The notes under the pieces were generated by a model that ran no database searches, was not told the DNA's origin, and was given only the letters and a program-made list of their open reading frames with translations. Position numbers and translations under genes: made by a program. This document shows, in pieces, positions 16,914-27,338 of a DNA stretch of 64,000 nt (within the stretch, counting starts at the first letter, position 1; each line of letters opens with the position of its first letter). The stretch spans positions 62,001 through 126,000 of the forward strand of contig CATYOF010000001.1 in NCBI GenBank assembly GCA_958410215.1, given 5' to 3'. The DNA comes from an uncultured Cryptobacterium sp. GTDB lineage: Bacteria; Actinomycetota; Coriobacteriia; Coriobacteriales; Eggerthellaceae.

Positions 16914-18235
16914 TAGGCAAGACCTCTCATAACTTCTAGGAAACGGGGGAAACTTACAGAAATACAGTCAAAATCAATAATGTCAACAGCATTATGCGAA
17001 CACAATCCAGCCAATGCCCAGGTCATTGCGAGGCGGTGGTCTTTACGAGAATCAAATACCAAACCCTCGGGCACCTCTAAATCGGACTGGCCTTCGATAT
17101 AGAGATTGTCATTTTCAGCCCAAGCGTTAACCCCCATCAAATCAAGACCTTCGATAATGGCTTCAAGACGATTTGATTCTTTCTTGGTAAGTTCACTCAC
17201 GCCTCGAAATACGGTGATACCGGAAGCATGCGCCGCCACAAGAGCCAACACCGGAATCTCGTCAATTTCTGAAGCAATATGTTGAGACGGAATTTCACAG
17301 CCACGCAAGTTAGGTGTGTATGCGGCCTCAATAATGCCAATAGGCTCCTTACCTTCAGCAGTAAGATAACGAACCTCTATAGAAGCACCCATGCGCTCAA
17401 GCGTGCGAATGAAGCCAACACGACCAGGATTCAAGCTTACGTTTTCAATCTGAATGGAACTGCCTGGCTTTAACAGTGCTGCACAAATTAGAAAAGCAGC
17501 AGAAGAAGGATCTCCTGGAACATCCACTTCATTTGCTTGAAGCGTCACTGGTCCTTCAACCGAAGCACGACGGAAGGCCATCCCGGCTTTTACTCCAAAT
17601 TCTGGCAACATTAATTCGGTATGATTACGCGAAATAGCAGGTTCGTTAATGACGGTTTCACCTTTGGCGCCCAATCCTGCAAGCAGTACCGCTGTTTTAA
17701 GTTGAGCAGATGCCATGGGAGAATCGTACGTAATAGCCTTCAAATTGGGAGTACCCATAATGGTTACGGGCAATGTTTCGCACGCTTCAGGCTCAAAGCG
17801 AACACCCATCTTCATCAGCGGCGCAATAATACGGCGCATAGGACGCTTTTTAAGCGAATCGTCGCCGGTTATTTCTACCTTTATATTCCAAGGCGCCAAA
17901 ATACCCATAAGCAAGCGGGCTGTAGTACCCGAATTGCCACAGTCAATAGGTTCACTTGGTTGCGTGGGCCCCGTCGCGCCCCAACCCGTAATGCCGCCAG
18001 CTAAAGAACCATCAATCTGACGCTCCAGGGCAATCGTAGCTCCCAAGGCAGACATTGCGGCAATGGTGGAGCGAACATCAGCCGAATTCAACACTCCGGT
18101 TAAACGAGAGGTCCCTTCAGCCATGGAGGCGAACATGATAGCGCGATGAGAAATAGATTTATCTCCGGGTACTGCCGCTACCCCATCGAGAGGACGAGCA
18201 AGCGGCTCAATGCGAGTGGTGTTTGGTGAAGTCAT
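16913..18235 (-). CDS. aroA: 3-phosphoshikimate 1-carboxyvinyltransferase (EPSP synthase)
   Basis: Sixth step of the shikimate pathway; the enzyme inhibited by glyphosate. The 440-residue protein has VPGDKSISHRAIMFASMAEG, IDCGNSGTTARLLMGIL, LPVTIMG, MASAQLKTAVLLAGL, NHTELMLPEFG, VPGDPSSAAFLICAAL, EIDEIPVLALVAAHASG and DSRKDHRLAMTWALAG, covering both domains. ATG at 18235 has AAGGAG upstream. It follows tyrA by 2 nt, placing two aromatic amino acid genes together at the head of the cmk-plsC-ispH run. Confidence 0.98.
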   Translation of the reverse strand: MTSPNTTRIEPLARPLDGVAAVPGDKSISHRAIMFASMAEGTSRLTGVLNSADVRSTIAAMSALGATIALERQIDGSLAGGITGWGATGPTQPSEPIDCGNSGTTARLLMGILAPWNIKVEITGDDSLKKRPMRRIIAPLMKMGVRFEPEACETLPVTIMGTPNLKAITYDSPMASAQLKTAVLLAGLGAKGETVINEPAISRNHTELMLPEFGVKAGMAFRRASVEGPVTLQANEVDVPGDPSSAAFLICAALLKPGSSIQIENVSLNPGRVGFIRTLERMGASIEVRYLTAEGKEPIGIIEAAYTPNLRGCEIPSQHIASEIDEIPVLALVAAHASGITVFRGVSELTKKESNRLEAIIEGLDLMGVNAWAENDNLYIEGQSDLEVPEGLVFDSRKDHRLAMTWALAGLCSHNAVDIIDFDCISVSFPRFLEVMRGLA

Positions 18236-18237
18236 AA

Positions 18238-19362
18238 CTACTCCTTAAACAAAGGGTTGAACGAAACACTAAACCCAGCTTTTATGAGCTGCGTTGAAAG
18301 CTTTCCGATGTCGCCTTCATCAGTAAGAATAAGATCAAGAACGGCACTTGACGACGTAATATGATCTATATCTATAGACTGTACGTTACAACCCGCCTTT
18401 GATGCAATAGTTGTTATTTCTGCAATTATGCCAGGGCGGTTTGTAAGAGGAATTCTTACCTCCAACAAATCTTCAGTAGCAGGAACCCATTTGGCAGGAA
18501 GCGCTCTGCGTGCTTGAGCGGCGCGATCAAGCAACGACGTAAACTGGGGCTTATCACCCTCGCGCAACGTATCAGCATAGTCCTTCAAAATACCCTGAAT
18601 TTCATCAAGACCTTCTACGATGGCACTGCGATTATCAAACGCAATCCCAGTCCATAACGCAGGAGAGCCTGCGGCAATGCGGGTGGAATCCTTAAAGCCG
18701 CCTGCTGCAAGACGAAACAGCGCCTCCTGATCCCCCGCATGACGAACTGCCAATTCAACCAATGACGAAGCCACAAAATGAGGAACGTGGCTTACAATAG
18801 CTACCACTTCATCGTGAGTATCACGCGGCAGCGACACCACACGGGCACCAAGGCCAGTAAGCATTTCGTGCAAATCAGCATAGTCTTGCGCAGATGTTGC
18901 CTCATCAGGACACAGCACCCAATGAGCTCCTTGGAACAAATCTTCACGCGCTGCTTCAATACCGCTCTTTTCCGAACCAGCCATAGGATGACCAGGGATA
19001 TATTTTTCCGGATGCGGAAGGATTTCTTTTGCCTGCTGACTTACGATAGCCTTTGTGGAGCACGTATCGGTAACTACCCCTTTGTAATCCTTATCAGCAA
19101 TAAGTTTGAAGTAGTCCGAAACCACCGGTACGGGAGTGGCAATCATAACCAAATCAACCCGAGAAAGCGCCTCGGAAAAATCATCGCTCGCAAGATAACC
19201 TTCATTAATCCAGCCACGTTCTTTGGCTTCATCGAGGGTACTTTGAGAAATATCAACACCAATAATTGAAGAGGTGGGATAGGCATTACGATACGCCATA
19301 ACAAATGATGACCCTATCATCCCAAGACCAATAGTCATTATCGAAGTAAAACGCGTATCCAT
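18238..19362 (-). CDS. tyrA: Prephenate dehydrogenase with C-terminal ACT domain
   Basis: Converts prephenate to 4-hydroxyphenylpyruvate for tyrosine. The 374-residue protein has the NAD motif MTIGLGMIGSSFVMAY, the catalytic region IPGHPMAGSEKSGIEAAREDLF, ATPVPVVSDYF, VAIVSHVPHFVASSLV and LAAGGFKDSTRIAAG. An ACT domain occupies residues 300-372 (VRIPLTNRPGIIAEITTIAS), which usually senses the end product tyrosine. ATG at 19362 lies 85 nt after the rluB stop, the largest gap in this part of the run. Confidence 0.95.
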   Translation of the reverse strand: MDTRFTSIMTIGLGMIGSSFVMAYRNAYPTSSIIGVDISQSTLDEAKERGWINEGYLASDDFSEALSRVDLVMIATPVPVVSDYFKLIADKDYKGVVTDTCSTKAIVSQQAKEILPHPEKYIPGHPMAGSEKSGIEAAREDLFQGAHWVLCPDEATSAQDYADLHEMLTGLGARVVSLPRDTHDEVVAIVSHVPHFVASSLVELAVRHAGDQEALFRLAAGGFKDSTRIAAGSPALWTGIAFDNRSAIVEGLDEIQGILKDYADTLREGDKPQFTSLLDRAAQARRALPAKWVPATEDLLEVRIPLTNRPGIIAEITTIASKAGCNVQSIDIDHITSSSAVLDLILTDEGDIGKLSTQLIKAGFSVSFNPLFKE

Positions 19363-19447
19363 AATGCTAAATTCCTTTTACCTTTCCTTTTCTTCCAATG
19401 TTCAAATCTCTATGAGTCCTATAAGAGTATTCCAAGTGTACCATTGC

Positions 19448-20191
19448 TTAGTGAATCGAAGATTTAAGCTTAGCTACCTCTTCATCCGAAAGCAAACGAT
19501 ACGATCCTTCTGCAAGACCCTCCAAACTCAAGGGCCCAAATTGCGCACGATGTAAGCGAATAACGGGATGCCCTACTGCTTCGCACATGCGCTTTACTTG
19601 CCGTTTTTTTCCTTCATGAATAGTAAGGGACAAAAGCGTTGAAGTCTTTTGCTGTTTCAAAACCGAAACACGCGCAGGAGCCGTTATGCCATCCTCCAGA
19701 CGAACCCCTTTCCGAAGCGTAGCAAGCGCCTCTTTTGAAGGGTGTCCTTGCACGAGCGCATGATATTGCTTATCCACATGAAAAGAGGGATGAAGCAACG
19801 CATTCCCCAATTCGCCATCGGTAGTAAACAGCAAGAGCCCTGTCGTATCAAAATCAAGGCGTCCCACCGGAAATAAACCGGGATACGCATCAACAGGAAC
19901 AAGCTGCGCAACACAAGGCCTACCACGATCATCTTTCATGGAAGTAAGATACCCTGCTGGCTTATAAAGCATAAGAACCACGTCATCGCGCTTGACAGCA
20001 ACCTTCTTGCCATCAACAAACACTTCATCCTCATAGGGATTTACTTTGGTTCCTAATTCGGTAACCACCTGTCCATTTACCAAAACACGCCCGGTCAGGA
20101 TAAGCTTTTCGCTTGCCCTTCTACTTGCTACGCCTCCACGAGCAAGAAACTTTTGCAAACGCATGGATTCCTGCATAGATTCTTCAGTCAT
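19448..20191 (-). CDS. rluB: 23S rRNA pseudouridine synthase, RluB/RsuA family
   Basis: Isomerises a specific uridine in 23S rRNA. The 247-residue protein has an N-terminal S4 RNA-binding domain (MRLQKFLARGGVASRRASEKLI, residues 10-70), then the catalytic motif PVGRLDFDTTGLLLFTTDGEL with the active-site Asp, and the C-terminal EGKKRQVKRMCEAVGHPVIRLHR. It directly follows scpB, the usual actinobacterial and firmicute order. ATG at 20191 lies 2 nt after the scpB stop. Confidence 0.95.
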   Translation of the reverse strand: MTEESMQESMRLQKFLARGGVASRRASEKLILTGRVLVNGQVVTELGTKVNPYEDEVFVDGKKVAVKRDDVVLMLYKPAGYLTSMKDDRGRPCVAQLVPVDAYPGLFPVGRLDFDTTGLLLFTTDGELGNALLHPSFHVDKQYHALVQGHPSKEALATLRKGVRLEDGITAPARVSVLKQQKTSTLLSLTIHEGKKRQVKRMCEAVGHPVIRLHRAQFGPLSLEGLAEGSYRLLSDEEVAKLKSSIH

Positions 20192-20193
20192 TG

Positions 20194-20943
20194 CTAATCA
20201 TCTTCGTCGAAGATCAATTCATCAAAGTTAATTTTTTCTACCGCACCCACACCAGCAGCAAGCGCATCGTTTAGCATGGTCTGCATTGCTTCTTGCATAG
20301 ATTCAGCACGAACGAGATCCTCTGCTTTGGTGTCAGCGTCGGTTTGCAGTGAATACGTTTCATCTTCAGGACGAACGATATTCAAACGTTCCGCAATGAA
20401 AGCGCGTGTCTCTTCATCGGGCGCAAACGATTCCAGCGGTGGTAAATCAGCAACTGAACGAAGGCCAAACTTTTCCAAAAACGTGGTAGTGGTCGCATAG
20501 AGCACAGGATTACCAGGCGCATCCTGCGTTCCCGCTTCACGCAGCAATCCTTTCTCCACTAAAGAATTAATAGAACTATCGGAACTTACCCCACGTACCG
20601 AAGCAACACCATTGCGGGTGATAGGCTGACAGTAAGCCACTACCGCCAGCGTTTCTAAGGCCGCCTGAGAAAGTTTTCGAGTATCCCACGACAGAACATA
20701 CTTTTCTATCAATTCATGATAGCGAGGATGCGAATACAGTCGCCAGCCTCCTGCCACTTCACGCAGTTGAATACCACGCTCATCCTGCTCCAGCAAGCGC
20801 TGCAGTTCTTCCAATACTTCCTGTATAAGAGCAGGATCAGCTTCCAACATATCAGCGAAGGTCAAAACAGTAACTGGCTCATCGGTAACAAAGAGCATCG
20901 CCTCTACCGCACCTGTCAACCAAGCTTTATCAGAATCAAGCAT
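20194..20943 (-). CDS. scpB: Segregation and condensation protein B
   Basis: Non-SMC subunit of the chromosome condensin complex with Smc and ScpA. The 249-residue protein has the two winged-helix domains: GAVEAMLFVTDEPVTVLTFADML, then LREVAGGWRLYSHPRYHELIEKYV, and LSQAALETLAVVAYCQPITRNGVASVRGVSSDSSINSLVEKGLL. The tail of about 70 acidic residues (LQTDADTKAEDLV..., NFDELIFDEDD) is longer than usual. ATG overlaps the scpA stop by 1 nt. Confidence 0.96.
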   Translation of the reverse strand: MLDSDKAWLTGAVEAMLFVTDEPVTVLTFADMLEADPALIQEVLEELQRLLEQDERGIQLREVAGGWRLYSHPRYHELIEKYVLSWDTRKLSQAALETLAVVAYCQPITRNGVASVRGVSSDSSINSLVEKGLLREAGTQDAPGNPVLYATTTTFLEKFGLRSVADLPPLESFAPDEETRAFIAERLNIVRPEDETYSLQTDADTKAEDLVRAESMQEAMQTMLNDALAAGVGAVEKINFDELIFDEDD

Positions 20944-21740
20944 TATGCATCCTCAATCACCGAATCGAATTCATTATCATCGTCCAGAATTTGACGGTTT
21001 CCGCCTTCCACAAAACGAATGTCAATGTCGCCAAACAATTCATCCTGAGTAAGAGAAACCATATTACGTTTAAACAGCTCCAATATCGCCAAAAACGTAA
21101 CCACTATTACATGCGGATCGTCTTCGGCGGAAACAAAATCAGAAAAACGTGCCTGCTTTTTTTCACACAGGCGGTCATATACCGTGCGAACCTGCGTTTC
21201 TACCGGAATGACCCGCGCAGCAATATGCTCGGATTCTAGAAGAAATACATCACGCCTTGCAATGCAAGCGGCACAAAGTTGCCCTAACTTTTCTATCTTT
21301 ACCCCCGCCAAGTAATCGGGTACCAGCGTCAAAAAAGAACGATCGGGTCCGAAGGGACGTGCATGCATGCGTTCTTCAACTTCATAGCGTGCCTGCAAAG
21401 CGTTTGCTGCATTTTTAAACTTCTTGTATTCCAAAAGATGATCCACTAACGCATCGCGCATTTCACCAGGAGAAACATCTTCAAACAATTCATCTGTATG
21501 TTCTGATTCTTCATGAGGAATCAGACTTGCTGCCTTTATTTCTAGAAGCGTTGAAGCCACAAGCAGAAAATCGCTCGCCACATCTAAATCGACATTTTTC
21601 ATCCGCTGAACTTCAGCAAGATACTGATCGGTAATTTCTGACAAAGAAATTGAACCAATATTCACCTTCTGACGGCTGACCAGATAAAGCAGCAAATCAA
21701 ACGGACCTTCGAAGCTTTCAATGCGAACGCGGTAAGACAT
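20943..21740 (-). CDS. scpA: Segregation and condensation protein A
   Basis: Kleisin subunit that bridges the Smc heads. The 265-residue protein begins with YRVRIESFEGPFDLLLYLVSRQKVNI, followed by ISLSEITDQYLAEVQRM and ASDFLLVASTLLEIKAASLIP, all standard for ScpA. The C-terminal winged helix is present (ARFSDFVSAEDDPHVIVVTFLAILELFKRNMVSLTQDELFGDI). It sits 2 nt after trmL and overlaps scpB. Confidence 0.96.
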   Translation of the reverse strand: MSYRVRIESFEGPFDLLLYLVSRQKVNIGSISLSEITDQYLAEVQRMKNVDLDVASDFLLVASTLLEIKAASLIPHEESEHTDELFEDVSPGEMRDALVDHLLEYKKFKNAANALQARYEVEERMHARPFGPDRSFLTLVPDYLAGVKIEKLGQLCAACIARRDVFLLESEHIAARVIPVETQVRTVYDRLCEKKQARFSDFVSAEDDPHVIVVTFLAILELFKRNMVSLTQDELFGDIDIRFVEGGNRQILDDDNEFDSVIEDA

Positions 21741-21742
21741 CC

Positions 21743-22228
21743 TTATCCACGTTCCTTCCCATCAAGGCCTTCAAAATCGTTTTGGCGAAGTGCTTCATAG
21801 ATGCCAAGAGCCGCCGCATTGGAAAGATTTAGAGAACGAAGTCCTTCACGCATAGGAATACGCACGCATTCATCCGCATGCGCTTCCAACACTTCATCAT
21901 CAATACCGCGACTTTCACGACCAAAGATAAGATACACTTCTCCCTCGTAGGTTTGATCGCAGTAAGAAGCATTAGCCTTACCAGTAAAGAAGTACATCTT
22001 TTTGCCGGCATATTCTTCTAAAAACTGATGCACGCTTGCATGGCGCACGATCGTAACCTTGTCCCAATAATCAAGCCCTGCACGACTAAGGTTTCTCTGG
22101 GTGGCCCGAAAACCCATGGGCTCCACCAAATGAAGCGTAGCGCCCGTGCACGCACAGGTACGAGCAATATTGCCGGTGTTCTGAGGAATTTCAGGTTCAA
22201 AAAGCACCACATGAAGATCTAAGCTCAT
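21743..22228 (-). CDS. trmL: tRNA (cytidine(34)-2'-O)-methyltransferase
   Basis: SPOUT methyltransferase that methylates the wobble position of tRNA-Leu isoacceptors. The 161-residue protein has [30 protein letters not shown], then [25 protein letters not shown] and the knot motif [29 protein letters not shown] overlaps the ABC-F gene by 4 nt (ATGA) and has AAGGAGG upstream. Confidence 0.95.
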   Translation of the reverse strand: MSLDLHVVLFEPEIPQNTGNIARTCACTGATLHLVEPMGFRATQRNLSRAGLDYWDKVTIVRHASVHQFLEEYAGKKMYFFTGKANASYCDQTYEGEVYLIFGRESRGIDDEVLEAHADECVRIPMREGLRSLNLSNAAALGIYEALRQNDFEGLDGKERG

Positions 22229-24372
22229 GACAGAGCCTCCTTGCTCTTTTTCATTTCTTCCTCTATTTCCTCAGAAAGCATAATCCACTCTTCCTCATGA
22301 GCTGCAAGAGATGCCTTCAGTTGGGCATGTTCTGCAATAACATCACTTGAAGCATCTTCATTCATATAGAAATCAGGATCAGCCAAAAGTGCCAGTATTT
22401 CTTCCATACGAGCTGATTCCTTTTCGATTAAGGTATCCAGTTCCTTAACACGTTTACGCTGGTTTTTTAAGGCTGCATACGCCCGATTACGCGCTTCAGC
22501 TTCAAGACGCTTCTGTTCTTTTGTTTTGGGGGCCGATCCTCTTGGTGCAGTTAAACCTTCAGCTGACGACTGCCTAGAAGCCGCTGCCTTGGTTGCCGCA
22601 GATAGTCCTTCAGAAGATGCCACTCCATCCTGAGTATTCCTACGGTTACCATTCTGCGCAAATGCCTGCGAAGCCGCTTCGGCAGGAACTTTATTCCTTC
22701 GAATATCCTGGGAAGCTTTTTTCGATACCTGAACAGGACTACCACCAGCACCTTGAACACCTGAAGTTTGCTGGGCATTTTCCTGCTCTGTCTTATAGAG
22801 GTAATAGTCGTAATCTCCTGCAAACGAAGTTACTTTGCCAGGCTTTATTTCTATAATACGGTTTGCAACCGAGCGAATAAGATGACGGTCATGCGTAATA
22901 AGCAAAATAGTACCTTCAAAATGCTGCAAGGCCTGTTCAAGAATGTCTGCACTAGCAATATCTAAATGGTTGGTTGGTTCGTCCAAGCAGAGCAATGGCT
23001 TTGGTGCTACCAGCATCTTTGCAAGCGCCAAACGGCATTTTTCACCGCCCGACAAAACCGAAACCTTTTTATCCACATCATCGTTTTGAAACAAGAAAGA
23101 CCCCAATAAGGTACGCACCTGAGAAATGCTCCAGCCAGGTGCTGCTGCATCCAATTCCTCAAATACCGTATTTCCCGGATGAAGTTCTTCAAGCTGATGC
23201 TGCGCAAAATACGTTTTACTTACATGTGTTCCGTATCGAATAGTTCCCGAATCGGGTGCCAAAACCCCTGCTATCATTTTCAAAAGCGTTGATTTACCCG
23301 CACCATTAGGGCCCACCAAAACAACCTTGTCCCCACGATAGAGCGACAAATCAAGGCCGTCATAAATTACTTTTTCACCAAACGCTTTATGGACATCCTT
23401 TACCTCAACAACCAAATCTCCGGTACGGGGAGGTTGCTGGAAGTTAAAATGAACGCTTTTCTTCTCTGGAGGCACCTGAATGATTTCCATACGCTCAATT
23501 TTACGGATGCGGTCTTGTACCTGTTTTGCCTTTGTGGGCTTATAGCGGAATCTATCAATAAAGGCCTGCATATGAGCAATTTCTTCAGCCTGTTTAGCCG
23601 CTTGCTCTTTCAGTTTTTCTATGCGTTCTTCACGCTGCTTTAAATAAGCAGAATAATTTCCCTTGTAAAGCTGAACGTGACCCAGGTCGATTTCAGCAAC
23701 TCGATCAACCATATTGTCTAAAAACGCACGGTCGTGACTTACCACAATGACACTGCCGGAGTAGCTGCGCAAAAAGCCTTCTAACCAGCGTACACTTTCC
23801 AAGTCAAGATGATTGGTAGGCTCGTCCAAAAGAAGCACTTCAGGATTTCTCGTCAATAGTTTCGCAAGCGCAATGCGCATTTGCCAGCCGCCCGAAAAAT
23901 CAGTTGTTTGGCGTTCCATGTCATCTTCGCCAAAACCAAGACCAAACAACACGGCACGAACGCGAGATTCCAGCTCGTAGCCACCCATAGATTCATACGT
24001 ATCGCGCGCTCTGCCATAGGCAGCAAGCTGTTGTTCGGTTGAATTATCTCCCAAAGCAAGCTCTAAGCTGCGCACCTTTTGTTCTTGACGCATGATCTCA
24101 TGCTGAGCTGAAAGCACCTCTTCGAAAATGGGGTTTTCACCCATTTCAATGGCTTCCTGTTCCAAGTAGCCAACTTTTGCACCCTTAGCAAACAGCACGC
24201 GCCCACTATCAGCATCTTCATGGCCCGTAATAATGTTGAGAAGCGTGGTTTTACCAGCGCCATTAGGCCCCACCAAAGCAAGCCGATCGTGTTCTTCTAG
24301 TTTAAAAGTAACATCGGAAAATAACGTCCGAGATCCGAACGATTTAGTTATATGTTCTAGTTGCAAAATCAT
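22225..24372 (-). CDS. ABC-F family ATP-binding protein with C-terminal coiled coil
   Basis: A soluble 715-residue protein with two ABC domains and no membrane part, as in ribosome-associated ABC-F translation factors. Walker A motifs are [16 protein letters not shown] (about residue 34) and [16 protein letters not shown] (about 350); signatures are [16 protein letters not shown] and [15 protein letters not shown]; both Walker B motifs read [11 protein letters not shown] or [11 protein letters not shown]. The linker between the domains holds a helical P-tRNA-interaction-like segment ([21 protein letters not shown]). A low-complexity Ala/Ser/Gln spacer at about 540-630 precedes a C-terminal coiled coil. 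Its exact subfamily cannot be set by eye. It heads the long minus-strand run into trmL and scpAB. Confidence 0.93.
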   Translation of the reverse strand: MILQLEHITKSFGSRTLFSDVTFKLEEHDRLALVGPNGAGKTTLLNIITGHEDADSGRVLFAKGAKVGYLEQEAIEMGENPIFEEVLSAQHEIMRQEQKVRSLELALGDNSTEQQLAAYGRARDTYESMGGYELESRVRAVLFGLGFGEDDMERQTTDFSGGWQMRIALAKLLTRNPEVLLLDEPTNHLDLESVRWLEGFLRSYSGSVIVVSHDRAFLDNMVDRVAEIDLGHVQLYKGNYSAYLKQREERIEKLKEQAAKQAEEIAHMQAFIDRFRYKPTKAKQVQDRIRKIERMEIIQVPPEKKSVHFNFQQPPRTGDLVVEVKDVHKAFGEKVIYDGLDLSLYRGDKVVLVGPNGAGKSTLLKMIAGVLAPDSGTIRYGTHVSKTYFAQHQLEELHPGNTVFEELDAAAPGWSISQVRTLLGSFLFQNDDVDKKVSVLSGGEKCRLALAKMLVAPKPLLCLDEPTNHLDIASADILEQALQHFEGTILLITHDRHLIRSVANRIIEIKPGKVTSFAGDYDYYLYKTEQENAQQTSGVQGAGGSPVQVSKKASQDIRRNKVPAEAASQAFAQNGNRRNTQDGVASSEGLSAATKAAASRQSSAEGLTAPRGSAPKTKEQKRLEAEARNRAYAALKNQRKRVKELDTLIEKESARMEEILALLADPDFYMNEDASSDVIAEHAQLKASLAAHEEEWIMLSEEIEEEMKKSKEALS

Positions 24373-24431
24373 AACGACTAATTATAGCAACGTTACCAAG
24401 TTGCATGGCTAGTCGATGTCACATTGCTCGT

Positions 24432-25361
24432 TTAATCAATAAAAATATGATCAGTTTTCGAAAGATCCAATTGGTGTTCACGAACAAATTCTATGAAGTG
24501 ATCAACGCAATAAGGACGATAATTCTTTTCACTAAAAATGAGATAAACCATATGCGAAAAACGACGCTGTTCTTCAGCGTTGTTGTATAAAGGCTTAATA
24601 ACGATATCGTTTACCGTATGCGGGAAGAATGTATCGAGCATAACTGCATAATCGGAACCCGTTGCCGCTAAACCAGCCAAAATAGATTCATCCTCATAGG
24701 AATAGCGAACATTATCTATCCCGTAGCTGTCTAACAGACGCTTTACTGAAGAACCTAAAGGAACTTCCTCTCGATACGAAATAATCGATTGCCCAATTAA
24801 ATCTTCAGGAGTTAAAAATGGCTTTGTCGCTAAAGGAGAATCTGGATTCATAGAAACTACTAAAAGCTGTTCAGCCACAGGAATTTTTTGAATGCCCGAT
24901 TCTGATCCATCACAAGCACAGAACGCTACATCGTGTTTTCCCTCATTGATGCCTGCAATAAGTTCCTGAGAAGGCCTTTGGTTGATATCGAATACTGTTT
25001 CGTGGTCGTTACTAGAAGAATATTGCTTCAAAAGACGAGGTAAATAATCCGACTGAAGAGTAACAATACAACCAATATCGATAGTGCCGCCATCACCCTC
25101 GCCTGAATACCCCTTCATAATGGCAATACCTTTATCCAGCTGTTCAAGCGAAGCATTAACGTATTCAAGAAACTCCGAACCATATTTGGTAAGTTCTACA
25201 TTTCTACCCGCTTTTTGGAATAGCGAAACCCCCAACTCCTGTTCAAGAGAAGAAATTGAACCTGATAAGGTGGGCTGGGTAATAAAAAGCTCTTTTGCAG
25301 CACGGGTATAATGCTGCAATTCTGCTAACTTTCGAAAATAATACAGCTGAGATAGATTCAT
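24432..25361 (-). CDS. LysR family transcriptional regulator
   Basis: The 309-residue protein has the LysR winged helix at the N-terminus: MNLSQLYYFRKLAELQHYTRAAKELFITQPTLSGSISSLEQELGVSLFQKAGR, in pieces. An effector-binding domain follows, with the typical second half GQSIISYREEVPLGSSV and HPDS-like region. It lies downstream of the MFS gene on the same strand and is separated from it by an intrinsic terminator. It is the obvious candidate to control the MFS carrier or the fix island, but no specific site supports this. The effector is unknown. Confidence 0.93.
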   Translation of the reverse strand: MNLSQLYYFRKLAELQHYTRAAKELFITQPTLSGSISSLEQELGVSLFQKAGRNVELTKYGSEFLEYVNASLEQLDKGIAIMKGYSGEGDGGTIDIGCIVTLQSDYLPRLLKQYSSSNDHETVFDINQRPSQELIAGINEGKHDVAFCACDGSESGIQKIPVAEQLLVVSMNPDSPLATKPFLTPEDLIGQSIISYREEVPLGSSVKRLLDSYGIDNVRYSYEDESILAGLAATGSDYAVMLDTFFPHTVNDIVIKPLYNNAEEQRRFSHMVYLIFSEKNYRPYCVDHFIEFVREHQLDLSKTDHIFID

Positions 25362-25448
25362 GCCTCGTACACCTCTGGAATGAATTAATACACAGAAATT
25401 ATAACGTAATACCGATAGATTGTTCGCAATTCATAAGAAAGTGCCCCA

Positions 25449-25484
25449 CAAAAATGGGAGACCTCGGTATACCCAAGGTCTCCC
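25449..25484 (-). terminator. Intrinsic terminator of the MFS gene
   Basis: A 9-bp stem GGGAGACCT/AGGTCTCCC (25456-25464 with 25476-25484) has an inner self-complementary GGTATACC. On the minus strand it is followed by ATTTTTG. It separates the MFS carrier gene from the LysR gene. Confidence 0.85.
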
Positions 25485-25575
25485 TGAACTTCTAACCTAT
25501 CGTTAAGGTATCGCTTTGCAAAATTGCCTTACTCTACCTAACTACGTTATGAAGTATACATTGCATTTTAGCGCT

Positions 25576-26886
25576 TTAGTCCTCACGAAGCTTTTCCATA
25601 GCGCTGTAGCCAAACTGACGCTTGAAGGCTGCCATTGCAACGATAGACATCAAGATTTCAACACAGCTTACTACGAGCAAGAGAATCATCATGATCCATA
25701 CTGCACTTGCCTCACCAACAGCGGTAGTCATGCTGCCAACGATAAAAGGCAGGAATACGGATGCGAAGCCCATGAAGGTATAGTACATACCTACGTTACG
25801 GCCGCGAGGACCAGGGCACATCATCTGACGCAAGGAAACGCCAGTCTGCAACATGCCACCTGCAGCAGAGAAGCCCAGAACAGCAATTGCGACGTACACA
25901 ACGCCCGCACCAAGACCAAGAGGCAGAGCAATAATTACGAGTGCAAGCGCTGCAGCACCTAAGATGGAGTCAAACAGAATAACCTTCAGTGGCGACCAGC
26001 GAAGCTTACCCATAATCCAAGCCCAGAACAGAACTGCAATGATTGAACCAGCAGTATAAATAGAGGTCAAACCAGCTGCAGCTACGGGATCAAGACCAAG
26101 GTTGGTAATACCGAACTGCTTGGTATATTGCTGAGCACCATACATTACGAACATGATGGTAAAGCCGAAGAACAAGGTAACAAACTGAATAAGTGCATTG
26201 GGCTGCTCGATCATGGCATCCTTAGCTGCCTGAATTTCAGCTTCAGCCTTATTCTTAGCGGCAGAATTGTCCTCGTCGCCTACAGCCATCTTACGTTCAT
26301 CGTCATAAATAAAGGGCGTAAAGATTGCCATAACGGTAGCGATGATAGACATAACGATAGGAATCCAGATGTTAATCTGCCACGTATCGCCCGCATTCAT
26401 TGCCGCCAAGAGTGGATACACAATACCAGACAGAGAAATAACTGCCTTGATACCAATAGTAGTAGAAGCTGAATACTTTGGATTAGCTTCTGCTACTGCA
26501 GGGTAGAGCGATCCATCCCAGAAACCAGACGTTGCAACACCAGAGAGGAAACCTGCTATGCAAGCAATGGTTGCATCGGTCGTGGTCAGCATAATGACAA
26601 ATGAAATGATGTAGAGAATACCGCCACCTACGGCCATAATCTTACGGCCAATGCGGTCGGAAATTTCGCCACCAATCCAAACACTGACAAATTTACCAAC
26701 GCCGGTCCAGGTAATTGCCATAGAAACTGCGGCAGCACCTGCAGCTGCGTCGGTAAATCCCCATTGAGTATAGAAATTTACTTGGTTTTGACTGAAGATA
26801 ATTGCCTGAACGCCATGAGTTAAATAACACATATATACTGTGGCGATAGCAAACAAGTACTTCGTAGCCTGTTTAGCTGCACTCAT
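25576..26886 (-). CDS. Major facilitator superfamily transporter
   Basis: The protein of about 436 residues has twelve predicted membrane helices in two halves around a charged loop (residues 195-225, DDERKMAVGDEDNSAAKNKAE). The MFS loop 2-3 motif appears as GGEISDRIGRKIMAVGG. The first helix region (VYMCYLTHGVQAIIFSQNQVNFYTQWG) suggests an organic anion type of carrier, but the substrate cannot be read from sequence. It lies in line with the fixX gene on the same strand across a 450-nt gap and a terminator, so it probably has its own promoter. ATG at 26886 (or 26889) follows AAAGGGGAGA. Confidence 0.88.
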   Translation of the reverse strand: MSAAKQATKYLFAIATVYMCYLTHGVQAIIFSQNQVNFYTQWGFTDAAAGAAAVSMAITWTGVGKFVSVWIGGEISDRIGRKIMAVGGGILYIISFVIMLTTTDATIACIAGFLSGVATSGFWDGSLYPAVAEANPKYSASTTIGIKAVISLSGIVYPLLAAMNAGDTWQINIWIPIVMSIIATVMAIFTPFIYDDERKMAVGDEDNSAAKNKAEAEIQAAKDAMIEQPNALIQFVTLFFGFTIMFVMYGAQQYTKQFGITNLGLDPVAAAGLTSIYTAGSIIAVLFWAWIMGKLRWSPLKVILFDSILGAAALALVIIALPLGLGAGVVYVAIAVLGFSAAGGMLQTGVSLRQMMCPGPRGRNVGMYYTFMGFASVFLPFIVGSMTTAVGEASAVWIMMILLLVVSCVEILMSIVAMAAFKRQFGYSAMEKLRED

Positions 26887-26889
26887 CAT

Positions 26890-27243
26890 TCTCCCCTTTC
26901 CTCAAAAATGATTCGTACGATAAGAAATTCCAGAGCCCTCTCCTTCTCTAGAACCTCTCTTTCCCAAATGAACATGTTATAGAAACAGAATTTATAAATC
27001 CAATAACTACCATGAATCGTTTAAGGAATTATTTATAACTGAAATGGATACTTTTATATCACTTTCACTATAAATTGCAGAATATAAAACAGCCACTCAT
27101 ATAATGTGCAATAGTATGACTATCTAACCAGTTCAAAACAGCTTTTTATATAGCTAAACTTACAACACATTTTGTCACTAACCCTAGCCCTCACGAACAC
27201 CATTAGAACGGCAATCTTCTTTTGGTCGCAGCCCTCATCAAAC
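26890..27243. other. AT-rich intergenic region upstream of the MFS gene
   Basis: No gene is seen. The stretch is AT-rich and includes two related ATTTATAA/TTTATAAAT sequences near 26985-27035, which could be part of a promoter or operator for the MFS gene. No firm -35/-10 pair can be assigned. Confidence 0.4.
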
Positions 27244-27279
27244 AAAAAAAGTCCGTACCTGTATACAACAAGTACGGAC
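27244..27279 (-). terminator. Intrinsic terminator of fixCX
   Basis: A perfect 8-bp stem GTCCGTAC/GTACGGAC (27251-27258 with 27272-27279) is followed on the minus strand by seven T residues. It lies about 60 nt after the fixX stop. Confidence 0.9.
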
Positions 27280-27338
27280 AATTTCTTATATCGCAAAGCG
27301 AAATAATGTAAAGCGTTTACCTAACCGTCTCGCAAATC